From assembly GCA_964429805.1 (NCBI GenBank), contig CAYSDH010000037.1, forward strand, positions 1 through 30,489: a DNA stretch of 30,489 bases. Reading direction: 5' to 3'. The position numbers and the translations under genes are program-made. A model generated the notes under the pieces. The model ran no database searches. It had not been told where the DNA came from and saw nothing but the letters and a program-made list of their open reading frames with translations. Origin of the DNA: CAYSDH01 sp964429805. Its GTDB lineage: Bacteria; Bacteroidota; Bacteroidia; Flavobacteriales_D; JABDKJ01. Of this stretch, positions 24,194 to 30,489 are shown one piece after another (the first letter of the stretch is position 1; the number at the start of each line of letters is the position of its first letter).

Positions 24194-25153
24194 ATGAAGA
24201 TACTAGCAAATGACGGTATATCCGCCTCTGGGGTTGAGAAGCTCCAAGCGAATGGATTTGAAGTAATCACTCAAAAAATTGAGCAGGACGATTTAGAAAA
24301 AGAGATTAATGCTCAGGGCATCGCAGGATTGCTCGTGCGTTCTGCAACTACTGTCAGAAAAGACTTGATTGACGCCTGTCCAGGGCTCAAGTTTATAGGT
24401 CGAGGCGGAGTAGGAATGGACAATATTGACGTGTCTTATGCCAGAGATATAGGCCGCAGTGTCAACAATACTCCAGCTGCTTCAAGCCAATCAGTGGCTG
24501 AGTTAGTGATGGGGCACATGTTCTCTATGGCACGTCACCTGCATGATAGCAACAGACAGATGCCTGGACATGGTGCTAGTGAATTTAAAGCCCTCAAAAA
24601 GAAATACGCCAAGGGTATTGAGTTAAGAGGCAAGACGCTCGGTATTATCGGTTTTGGACGAATCGGTCAAGCATTAGCCAAATATGCCTTAGGTGCTGGT
24701 ATGCATGTTATCGCCAATGACGGCTATAATGATGTGCAGACTGTAGAACTGGAGATCTCAGGAGTAGACAGTCCGGTGACCGTCAATATAAAGAGGCTCT
24801 CAATAGACGAATTGCTGAAGACGTCTGACTTTGTTTCTCTTCATGTACCTAAGCAGGCCGATGGCTCTGCGGTCATTGGTGCATCAGAGTTTGACATGAT
24901 GAAAGACGGTGCGTTTTTAGTCAATGCTGCCCGTGGTGGAGTGGTTGATGAAAACGCACTGATTGCTGCGCTAGACAGTTCAAAACTTGCCTATGCAGCT
25001 CTCGATGTATTTGATAATGAGCCAACTCCAAGGCATGACCTGATGGTACATGAGCGTATAGCTCTTACTCCGCATATCGGTGCGGCCACTGTAGAGGCGC
25101 AAGACCGAATTGGAACAGAATTGGCCGATAAAATAATCGAGTACTTCAAGTAA
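24194..25153 (+). CDS. serA: D-3-phosphoglycerate dehydrogenase (short form)
   Basis: A 319-residue D-isomer-specific 2-hydroxyacid dehydrogenase. The NAD-binding motif is TLGIIGFGRIGQALAKYALG. The catalytic residues are Arg in NAARGGVVDENALI, Glu in DVFDNEPTPRH and His in LTPHIGAATVEAQ. The GRGGVGMDNIDVSYARDIGR block is typical of SerA. There is no C-terminal ACT domain, so the serine-feedback module of the E. coli enzyme is missing. It oxidises 3-phosphoglycerate to 3-phosphohydroxypyruvate. The linkage to serC supports the assignment over other 2-hydroxyacid dehydrogenases. Confidence 0.93.
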   Translation: MKILANDGISASGVEKLQANGFEVITQKIEQDDLEKEINAQGIAGLLVRSATTVRKDLIDACPGLKFIGRGGVGMDNIDVSYARDIGRSVNNTPAASSQSVAELVMGHMFSMARHLHDSNRQMPGHGASEFKALKKKYAKGIELRGKTLGIIGFGRIGQALAKYALGAGMHVIANDGYNDVQTVELEISGVDSPVTVNIKRLSIDELLKTSDFVSLHVPKQADGSAVIGASEFDMMKDGAFLVNAARGGVVDENALIAALDSSKLAYAALDVFDNEPTPRHDLMVHERIALTPHIGAATVEAQDRIGTELADKIIEYFK

Positions 25154-25180
25154 AATTGCTCCGAGAACCCTGCTGAATGG

Positions 25181-25188
25181 TACATTTG
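25181..25188 (+). promoter_or_regulatory. Predicted -7 promoter element upstream of DUF1015 gene
   Basis: TACATTTG matches TAnnTTTG exactly, about 40 bases before the start of the DUF1015 gene and just after the serA stop. A TTG lies at 25156-25158, 22 bases upstream. The downstream genes could therefore be expressed independently of serA. Confidence 0.4.
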
Positions 25189-25229
25189 GCGGAGGAAGAC
25201 CATATGTCAATTAACGATTCTTCAACACG

Positions 25230-26447
25230 ATGGCGGTAGTCAGACCCTTCAAAGCGATCAGACCAGTGCGAGACAAAGTGCACCTGGTGGTCTCTCGTTC
25301 ATATATTTCATATGAACCGGCTGCGCTTTCTCAAAAACTAGACTCTAATCCGTATTCGTTTATCCATATCATCAATCCGGATCATGGGCAGATGGTCAAG
25401 TCTCCTGCAAACTCGCCAGAGCTTTTCAAGCGCATAAAAGGCAAGTTTGAAGAGTTTATAGATCAAGGGGTGTTTATCAAAGATGAGCAAGCTGCCTTTT
25501 ACCTCTATGAGCAAGCCAATGAGGATATCACCTTCAGGGGCATCGTTTGTGCTACTAGTGCAAAAGACTACGAGTCCGGTGTGATTAAGCGGCATGAACA
25601 CACCATTGCTGCGAGAGAAGAAATATTTAAGCAGTACCTCGATGTGTGTGATATCAATGCAGAGCCTGTGTTGCTCACCTATCAAGATGAAGACAAGGTC
25701 ACTGAAATACAAGACCGAGTAGGGCAGCGCGATCCAGTCTATGATTTTTCAACCACAGATAGAACTCGGCATCGGGTGTGGAAAATTGAAGAGCAGGCCG
25801 AGATTAACGAGTTAACGGCTGCCTTTGGCGATATAGAATCGCTGTATATCGCAGACGGCCACCATCGCTCAGCATCAAGCAGTCGGCTGGCTAAAGACTA
25901 TGCTGACGCACCAGCAGATGATCCGCATCATTTTTTTATGTCCTATCTCATTCCGCAGAGCCAACTCAGAGTGCTGGAATTTAACAGGCTGGTGACAGAC
26001 CTTAATGGCCTAGAGATCAGTGACTTTTTGGGGCAATTGCAGCGTAGTTTTATAATCGAGCAATGTGAAAAGGCACAAGCCAAGCCTCGCTGTAAAGGAG
26101 AGATGGCCCTCTATGTAGATGGCTGCTGGTATGGCATGAAACTTAAAGAGTCCTATGCTGGACTGGACACTCAGCTTTGTACTGATGTCATTTTAGAACC
26201 GATTCTAGGTCTATCAGATTTACGGACCGATAAGAGGGTAGGCTTTATAGGAGGGCAAGAAGGGCTTGACGGCATAGAGCGAAAAGTCAACCGTGGTAAA
26301 TATGTGCTCGGCTTGGCGCTCTTTCCAGTGAGTATCACAGAATTAAAGCAGGTAGCCGATAACAACGAGGTCATGCCACCAAAATCTACGTGGATTGAGC
26401 CAAAGTTGAGGAGTGGTTTAACTGTGTATAGTTTGAGTAGTAGTTGA
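25230..26447 (+). CDS. DUF1015 family protein
   Basis: A 405-residue protein of the DUF1015 family, of normal length for it. Family blocks are visible: FKAIRPVRDKVHLVVSRSYI near the N-terminus, INPDHGQM, SLYIADGHHRSASSSRLAKD (the IADGHHR motif) and AFFMSYLIP-like HHFFMSYLIPQSQLRVLEFN. The biochemical function is not established; the family commonly sits beside serA/serC. Its stop codon and the start of the YggS-type gene are one base apart, so the two are translationally linked. Confidence 0.9.
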   Translation: MAVVRPFKAIRPVRDKVHLVVSRSYISYEPAALSQKLDSNPYSFIHIINPDHGQMVKSPANSPELFKRIKGKFEEFIDQGVFIKDEQAAFYLYEQANEDITFRGIVCATSAKDYESGVIKRHEHTIAAREEIFKQYLDVCDINAEPVLLTYQDEDKVTEIQDRVGQRDPVYDFSTTDRTRHRVWKIEEQAEINELTAAFGDIESLYIADGHHRSASSSRLAKDYADAPADDPHHFFMSYLIPQSQLRVLEFNRLVTDLNGLEISDFLGQLQRSFIIEQCEKAQAKPRCKGEMALYVDGCWYGMKLKESYAGLDTQLCTDVILEPILGLSDLRTDKRVGFIGGQEGLDGIERKVNRGKYVLGLALFPVSITELKQVADNNEVMPPKSTWIEPKLRSGLTVYSLSSS

Positions 26448-26448
26448 G

Positions 26449-27114
26449 ATGAGTGAGGTAGGGGAGAGAACTAAAATGGTATTGGCTGAGCTACCTGACC
26501 ATGTGACTTTAGTAGCCGTTTCGAAGACCAAGCCACTCGATTTAATATTGGAGTCCTACGCAGTTGGTCAGCGGCATTTCGGAGAAAATAGACCTCAAGA
26601 AATGAGGGCCAAATGGGAGGAGGCTCCTAAGGATATTCACTGGCACATGATTGGCCATCTCCAGACGAATAAGGTCAAGATGATTATAGACTTTGTAGAC
26701 CTCATTCATTCCGTAGACAGCATCAAGCTCTTGGCTGAAATAGACCGCAGAGCATCGGCAATAGGTCGGGTGGTAAATGTGCTTTTGCAGGTTCATATTG
26801 CCCAAGAAGAGCATAAGTATGGATTTGGTGTAGAAGAGCTTAAAACCTTCTTTGAGGAGTCAAAATGGCAGGAGTATACATCCGTCAATATTCAAGGACT
26901 TATGGGCATGGCTAGCTTCACGGCCAATGAATCACAGCTTAAAAATGAGTTCGCTGACTTAAAAACCCTATTTGATTCAATACTTCAAAAGGACAGTGAT
27001 AAAAAACTGGTTATGAACGAATTGTCAATGGGTATGAGTGGCGATTACCACTTGGCCATTGACCAAGGCTCAACCATGGTGAGAGTGGGCAGTAAAATTT
27101 TTGGAACACGTTAA
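26449..27114 (+). CDS. YggS-type pyridoxal phosphate homeostasis protein
   Basis: A 221-residue single-domain PLP-binding protein of the YggS/PLPBP family. The PLP Lys lies in TLVAVSKTKPLDLI. Other landmarks are HFGENRPQEM, IHWHMIGHLQTNKVKMII, DLIHSVDSIKLL, VLLQVHIAQEEHKYGF, GLMGMASF and ELSMGMSGDYHLAIDQGSTM, with VRVGSKIFG at the end. These proteins keep free PLP in balance in the cytoplasm and have no known catalytic reaction. It follows DUF1015 by one base. Confidence 0.97.
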   Translation: MSEVGERTKMVLAELPDHVTLVAVSKTKPLDLILESYAVGQRHFGENRPQEMRAKWEEAPKDIHWHMIGHLQTNKVKMIIDFVDLIHSVDSIKLLAEIDRRASAIGRVVNVLLQVHIAQEEHKYGFGVEELKTFFEESKWQEYTSVNIQGLMGMASFTANESQLKNEFADLKTLFDSILQKDSDKKLVMNELSMGMSGDYHLAIDQGSTMVRVGSKIFGTR

Positions 27115-27130
27115 GATCAGACAAATTGAC

Positions 27131-27673
27131 ATGGACGATAAGAAAAAGCGGATCAAGATAAAAGAGGCCATCGTAGATTTGTTCTCTAGTGATGACTCAA
27201 TCATCATGAAGGGGCTCAAGTCCATTAAAGAAGATGGTGATGTGTCAACCATCAGGCCGATGCTTGATGTCTACCTATCTAGTAGCAATGAGTCGATAAA
27301 AAGTGAAGTCATTTCAATTTTTAATTCGCTTAAAACGGAGTCGGTGATTGATGAGATGGTCGCCTGTATGAAAGATGAAAAGTACGGTGCTGCGCAGACG
27401 ATGTTGTTGGCAGGATTGTGGAATTCTGGTTTGTTTCCTAACGAGCATATTGACACTATTTCTAAGGTCGGGATACAAGGTGACTTTATGACAGCAGTTG
27501 AGGCCATTACCGTAATAGAAAACATGGAGGCACCCTTTGAGATGGAGTCTTTGCAGGAAGCCTCGTTGCTAGTTGCTGAGTATTTAGATGAAGAGCCGCA
27601 AGATGAAAAGGTGGAGCTGATACGAAGCCTTCAAGAGGTGCTCAGAAACTTTGAGTCGACTGTAGATTTCTAA
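27131..27673 (+). CDS. HEAT-repeat-like protein of unknown function
   Basis: A 180-residue, acidic, all-helical cytoplasmic protein. The ATG at 27131 is preferred to an in-frame TTG at 27101, which overlaps the YggS-type gene. Pairs of helices such as DDSIIMKGLKSIKEDGDVST, IRPMLDVYLSSSNESIKSEV and ESVIDEMVACMKDEKYGAAQ look like HEAT repeats. The second half (VAEYLDEEPQDEKVELIRSL) is more diverged. No enzyme motif is visible; a protein-binding scaffold is the natural guess. It ends the plus-strand block and is followed by a hairpin. Confidence 0.75.
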   Translation: MDDKKKRIKIKEAIVDLFSSDDSIIMKGLKSIKEDGDVSTIRPMLDVYLSSSNESIKSEVISIFNSLKTESVIDEMVACMKDEKYGAAQTMLLAGLWNSGLFPNEHIDTISKVGIQGDFMTAVEAITVIENMEAPFEMESLQEASLLVAEYLDEEPQDEKVELIRSLQEVLRNFESTVDF

Positions 27674-27678
27674 TAAAA

Positions 27679-27713
27679 GAATGGTCACTGGAGTGTATTT
27701 CCAATGACCATTC
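27679..27713. terminator. Bidirectional hairpin terminator between convergent genes
   Basis: Two arms, 27679-27692 and 27700-27713, form a 14-bp stem with one mismatch around a 7-base loop (core GAATGGTCA with TGACCATTC). It lies 5 bases past the plus-strand HEAT gene stop and about 20 bases past the minus-strand T9SS gene stop. There is no strong U-tract in either direction. Confidence 0.6.
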
Positions 27714-27734
27714 AAGATATTCGCTTGCCGAGAT

Positions 27735-28229
27735 TCAGTCACTCTTTATCACAAGCCACGAGTTACTTTGATTGCCATCAGCAGTTGTCAATCGTACAAT
27801 GTATTGTCCTGCTGCTAAGTGAGCGATAGAAAATACCACGCGCTGCTGACTCTGATTATTGAGTGATCTCGTTTCTACTGTCATCCCCGTTTGGTCGATG
27901 AGGTCTAGTTGATACGACTCGTTGATTTCAGAGGGAAACTCTAGTCGAAAGTAGTCACTGCTTGGATTTGGGTAAACCAGTAAGTCAATGTCTAACTCAT
28001 TGTTTTCCAGTCCGGTGACCACGCTGGCACCTTGGTGAAATCCTTGAGTCAAGGTAAGATCTCCATTAGTCAGCTCTGTTGAGCTCATCTGACCAACGGT
28101 CCACTCAATGCTCAAGTCACCATTGCTGCCGTGAGTTCCGCCATTTGTTACGACTTGCTTCTCAATGCTCACCTGGGCCTGCATCATCCCGATGCATAGT
28201 ATGCCCAGTACGGATAGTAAAAGCCTCAT
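27735..28229 (-). CDS. Small T9SS type A sorting-domain protein
   Basis: A 164-residue secreted protein. Signal peptide at 1-18 (MRLLLSVLGILCIGMMQA). A short mature part has SIEWTVGQMSSTELTNGDLT and LTQGFHQG, a motif seen in small Bacteroidota T9SS cargo. The C-terminal sorting domain runs from LLVYPNPSSDYFRLEF to WLVIKSD. Little remains between the signal and the sorting domain, so the function is unknown. Its ATG overlaps the TAA of the S74 gene (TAATG), meaning translational coupling. Confidence 0.88.
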   Translation of the reverse strand: MRLLLSVLGILCIGMMQAQVSIEKQVVTNGGTHGSNGDLSIEWTVGQMSSTELTNGDLTLTQGFHQGASVVTGLENNELDIDLLVYPNPSSDYFRLEFPSEINESYQLDLIDQTGMTVETRSLNNQSQQRVVFSIAHLAAGQYIVRLTTADGNQSNSWLVIKSD

Positions 28230-29365
28230 TATTTAGCGAGTTGATTGATCTGAGACTGAAGGTCAGATATTATTGCCTTAAGCTCATCTATCTCCGTCTG
28301 CTGCTCTTGGATGGCAGCAACGGCTATGATACCAAATCCGCTATAGTCCATGGTCAACGTGCTTCCTTCATCTTCTCTGTTTTCTTGCTCAAACACTAGT
28401 TCTGGCAGTACCTGCTGTACATCTTGAGCAATGAATCCCAATGATTTTCTTTTGGTCGGATTGTTCTTTATGAATTCATAACTCATTGGCTGCAGTAGCA
28501 TTACCTTGTCTAACGCACTGCTGAGTGGCTGAATATTCTGCTTGGTGCTTCTATCTGAAATAGATGTGTAGGCCCCAGTGCTTAAGTCAAAACTTCCTAC
28601 AAAAGAGTTGTCCGCATAAAGTGAAAACGTGCCATTATTAAACGCGACCATCTCCCAGCTATGGCTAAAATTTGATGATCTATTTATAATGCCGTAACTT
28701 CCTGGAGCTGTGGTTACATCCAAGGCCTGTAAACCAAAGTCTAAATCATTATCCCCAATTTTCACCTGGCTACCTTTAATTTCTAGTCTTCCATTACCAC
28801 CGTCATTACTAACGTCAAAAAGTGTTTTGTTAGTCGCTGTGCTTCCGCCTACGCGTATGTTTGAGAAGCTGTCCTCATTTCCAACCAGCACATTTCCGCC
28901 TTCTGTGCCGATGCCACCTACTGTCAATGTTGGAAAACTGGTCAGTACTAAGAATGGGTCACCGACATAGATATACGTGTTATCTAAACTCCGTGCCACT
29001 TGTGAGCGTGCTGTGGAACCTAGTTCACTTGAGCCCATAGATACCCAGCCTGAACCTGTGTTGAGCTCAACTTCCATCTCGTCACTGCTTCCAAAAGCAA
29101 AGGTGCTTCCTTCTTCGACTGTGCCTGTGCCGATAAGGGTGGAGAACATACCGTGAGCGTTAGTGGTCACTGTTTGCGATTCTTGGTAAGAAATATCGCC
29201 AGTCGAGGCGCTATAAAAGATAAAGCGAACTTGAATAATTGTGTTTTCCAGCAGCTCACCAGACTCTCGCACAGAGGCTTGGTAATTCATGCTGTCAAAA
29301 TAAGATGCCTGTCCAATGCTTGTGAGTGAACAGAGAAGAAATAAGAAGATATAGATATGTTTCAT
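28229..29365 (-). CDS. Secreted protein with C-terminal S74 intramolecular chaperone (tail-fibre) domain
   Basis: A 378-residue protein. Signal peptide at about 1-18 (MKHIYIFLFLLCSLTSIG, then QASYFDS). The N-terminal half is a beta-rich domain beginning NYQASVRESGELLENTIIQV, common in Bacteroidota surface proteins, followed by short beta repeats. The C-terminus is a peptidase S74 chaperone domain: SISDRSTKQNIQPLSSALDK with the Ser-Asp cleavage dyad, then KSLGFIAQDVQQVLPELV, and a final coiled coil (EQQTEIDELKAIISDLQSQI). In phage tail fibres this domain trimerises the fibre and cuts itself off. There are no phage genes nearby, so this is a cellular surface protein. It lacks a T9SS sorting domain and is coupled to the T9SS gene downstream. 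Confidence 0.9.
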   Translation of the reverse strand: MKHIYIFLFLLCSLTSIGQASYFDSMNYQASVRESGELLENTIIQVRFIFYSASTGDISYQESQTVTTNAHGMFSTLIGTGTVEEGSTFAFGSSDEMEVELNTGSGWVSMGSSELGSTARSQVARSLDNTYIYVGDPFLVLTSFPTLTVGGIGTEGGNVLVGNEDSFSNIRVGGSTATNKTLFDVSNDGGNGRLEIKGSQVKIGDNDLDFGLQALDVTTAPGSYGIINRSSNFSHSWEMVAFNNGTFSLYADNSFVGSFDLSTGAYTSISDRSTKQNIQPLSSALDKVMLLQPMSYEFIKNNPTKRKSLGFIAQDVQQVLPELVFEQENREDEGSTLTMDYSGFGIIAVAAIQEQQTEIDELKAIISDLQSQINQLAK

Positions 29366-29695
29366 AACGAATTTGTTTTTGTTTTCGATTACAAAACACG
29401 GTCGTCATACTTTTGGGTTATCACGACATTTTATAAAACCGACATTCTGAATTACAAGTCGCAGTTTGAACCGTGTTAACCGCTTGTGAATCAGATGCGA
29501 CAAGTGATTCTAGTTCTGTGAGAATCATACGTCAATTCAGACTGATTATACAGCGAGACATTCATGAATATGCTTTTTTGGGTCTATCTACTCATCAAGA
29601 TGTCTTGTGTCTAGAATGACAATAGGACGTTCAAGCAAAAAAAAATGTGCGCCTGTAGGGCGCACATTTGCATAAGATCAATACGTATAAAAGAA
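29366..29695. other. Gene-free stretch upstream of the S74 gene
   Basis: About 330 bases without a supportable gene. It contains the DUF3467 terminator at 29637-29669 and should contain the S74 promoter, but no clear TAnnTTTG element was found. It is AT-rich with no notable repeat. Confidence 0.5.
29637..29669 (-). terminator. Rho-independent terminator after DUF3467 gene
   Basis: An 11-bp perfect stem (AAATGTGCGCC with GGCGCACATTT) around the 5-base loop TGTAG, followed on the minus strand by six or more Ts. It lies 27 bases past the stop of the DUF3467 gene. A strong intrinsic terminator. Confidence 0.92.
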
Positions 29696-30019
29696 TCAAG
29701 CTTCTCCAGCCGGACCACCGAAGTTCATCGGCATATTTATTTCTGGTGCTGCCGCTTCTTTGATTGGGCCATGCTGCTTTTCATAGCGCTTCACATTGTC
29801 ATTGAGTGCTCTAAGTAGGCGCTTGGCATGCTGCGGAGTAAGTATGATTCTGGATTTTACTTGTGCCTTAGGCATGCCAGGCATGACGCGCACATAGTCA
29901 AGCACAAACTCTGAGTTGGAGTGCGTGATGATGCAGAGGTTCGAGTAAATACCGCTCGCTACATCCTCATTTAGTTCTATGTTCAACTGCCCTTGCTTCG
30001 GTTTTTTCTCTTCTGCCAT
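29696..30019 (-). CDS. DUF3467 domain-containing protein
   Basis: A 107-residue soluble protein with the DUF3467 pattern: GQLNIELNEDVASGIYSNLC, then IITHSNSEFVLDYVRVMPGM, AQVKSRIILTPQHAKRLLRA and LNDNVKRYEKQHG. The Ala/Pro/Gly-rich C-terminal tail (NMPMNFGGPAGEA) is disordered. No function is established. It is widespread in Bacteroidota and other phyla. It lies 55 bases downstream of murB on the same strand and is followed by a strong terminator. Confidence 0.93.
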   Translation of the reverse strand: MAEEKKPKQGQLNIELNEDVASGIYSNLCIITHSNSEFVLDYVRVMPGMPKAQVKSRIILTPQHAKRLLRALNDNVKRYEKQHGPIKEAAAPEINMPMNFGGPAGEA

Positions 30020-30074
30020 GATTATAATTTTGGGTAAAAATAATGAACTAGATACGCTCTTCTGATAATAAATA

Positions 30075-30489
30075 CTAAATCACATTCACTTCACGCTCCA
30101 GTCTCACACCAAACAGCTCGTCAACAGAATTGATGATATCGGTAGATAATTGAAGTATGTCTTGTCCCTTCGCTCCACCATGATTAACCAAGACCAAAGC
30201 CTGCTTATCATGCACTCCGTAGTTGTCAATTTTCTTTCCTTTCCATCCCGCTTTTTCGATCAGCCAACCTGCAGCAATCTTTCTTGAAGACTCTGTAGCG
30301 GGGTAGTTTGGCACATCTGGAAATTGCTCGTGGAGCGCATTAAACTGTGTAGCGCTGATAATGGGGTTCTTGAAAAACGAACCAGAATTGCCTATTTCCT
30401 TTGGGTCAGGCAGCTTGCTTTGTCTGATTTTAACCACCGCATCTGAAATCGCTTTAATGCTCAGGTCTTGCACGCCCGCGCGCTCCAGC
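30075..30489 (-). CDS. murB: UDP-N-acetylmuramate dehydrogenase MurB (C-terminal part; start outside window)
   Basis: The open frame runs from the window edge to a TAA at 30075-30077, giving about 137 C-terminal residues of MurB. The diagnostic motif GNSGSFFKNPII holds the catalytic Ser, and the stretch IAAGWLIEKAGWKGKKIDNY is typical. VLVNHGGAKGQDILQLSTDI leads to the C-terminal Glu region. MurB reduces UDP-GlcNAc-enolpyruvate to UDP-MurNAc with FAD and NADPH in peptidoglycan synthesis. A GTG at 30471-30473 is internal, because the upstream codons (LERAG) continue the protein. Confidence 0.95.
   Translation of the reverse strand, partial: LERAGVQDLSIKAISDAVVKIRQSKLPDPKEIGNSGSFFKNPIISATQFNALHEQFPDVPNYPATESSRKIAAGWLIEKAGWKGKKIDNYGVHDKQALVLVNHGGAKGQDILQLSTDIINSVDELFGVRLEREVNVI

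Noticed and set aside
28229..29365. S74 tail-fibre domain as evidence of a prophage
   Set aside because: No other phage-like gene lies nearby, and the protein has its own signal peptide and sits with a T9SS cargo gene. S74 domains are common in cellular surface proteins of Bacteroidota.

Overview
The window looks like chromosomal DNA of a free-living Bacteroidota bacterium, most likely of the Flavobacteriales or a related group. Four things point there: type IX secretion (T9SS) C-terminal sorting domains on two secreted proteins, promoter-like elements of the TAnnTTTG type, Bacteroidota family members (GlmU-like nucleotidyltransferase, DUF3467, DUF1015, YfhO-like membrane protein), and the order acyl-CoA reductase / ferredoxin / serC / unknown / serA / DUF1015. 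Genes are densely packed. I see no rRNA, tRNA, insertion sequence, integrase or CRISPR array. A run of 10 Ns at 6097-6106 marks an assembly join inside a gene.

Layout. 1-3493 (minus): a tight run of a HerA-like ATPase, a lipoprotein endonuclease/phosphatase-family enzyme and the start of a large YfhO-like membrane protein that leaves the window. 3592-4803: divergent dodecin (minus) and universal stress protein (plus), separated by a region with a perfect 11-bp dyad. 4807-8068 (minus): the most interesting locus, a closely spaced cassette of a membrane TPR-sensor class III nucleotide cyclase, a PycTM-type (Pycsar effector) membrane protein and a small HD phosphohydrolase. 8125-15711 (minus): a 2528-residue T9SS-exported multidomain protein with nine PKD/Ig-like repeats, a subtilase-like protease and MBG domains. 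15943-20111 (minus): Lon protease, a GlmU-like sugar nucleotidyltransferase and ribosomal protein L31 type B. 20190-21242 (minus): acyl-CoA reductase. 21309-27673 (plus): ferredoxin, a secreted protein of unknown function, serC, a small unknown gene, serA, DUF1015, YggS-type PLP protein and a HEAT-like protein. 27735-30489 (minus): a translationally coupled pair of secreted proteins (S74 chaperone protein and T9SS protein), DUF3467 and the C-terminal part of MurB.

How the genes work together. The cyclase-PycTM-HD cassette contains everything for a cyclic-nucleotide circuit: a transmembrane sensor that makes the signal, a membrane effector of the family that responds to cyclic nucleotides in Pycsar anti-phage defence, and a phosphohydrolase that could switch it off. 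The cyclase carries the Lys/Asp pair typical of adenylate cyclases, so if it belongs to a Pycsar-like system it would be a cAMP-type, membrane-sensing variant. This is inference. The serC-serA block supplies serine from 3-phosphoglycerate. Lon, dodecin, the universal stress protein and L31 type B are ordinary housekeeping or stress genes.
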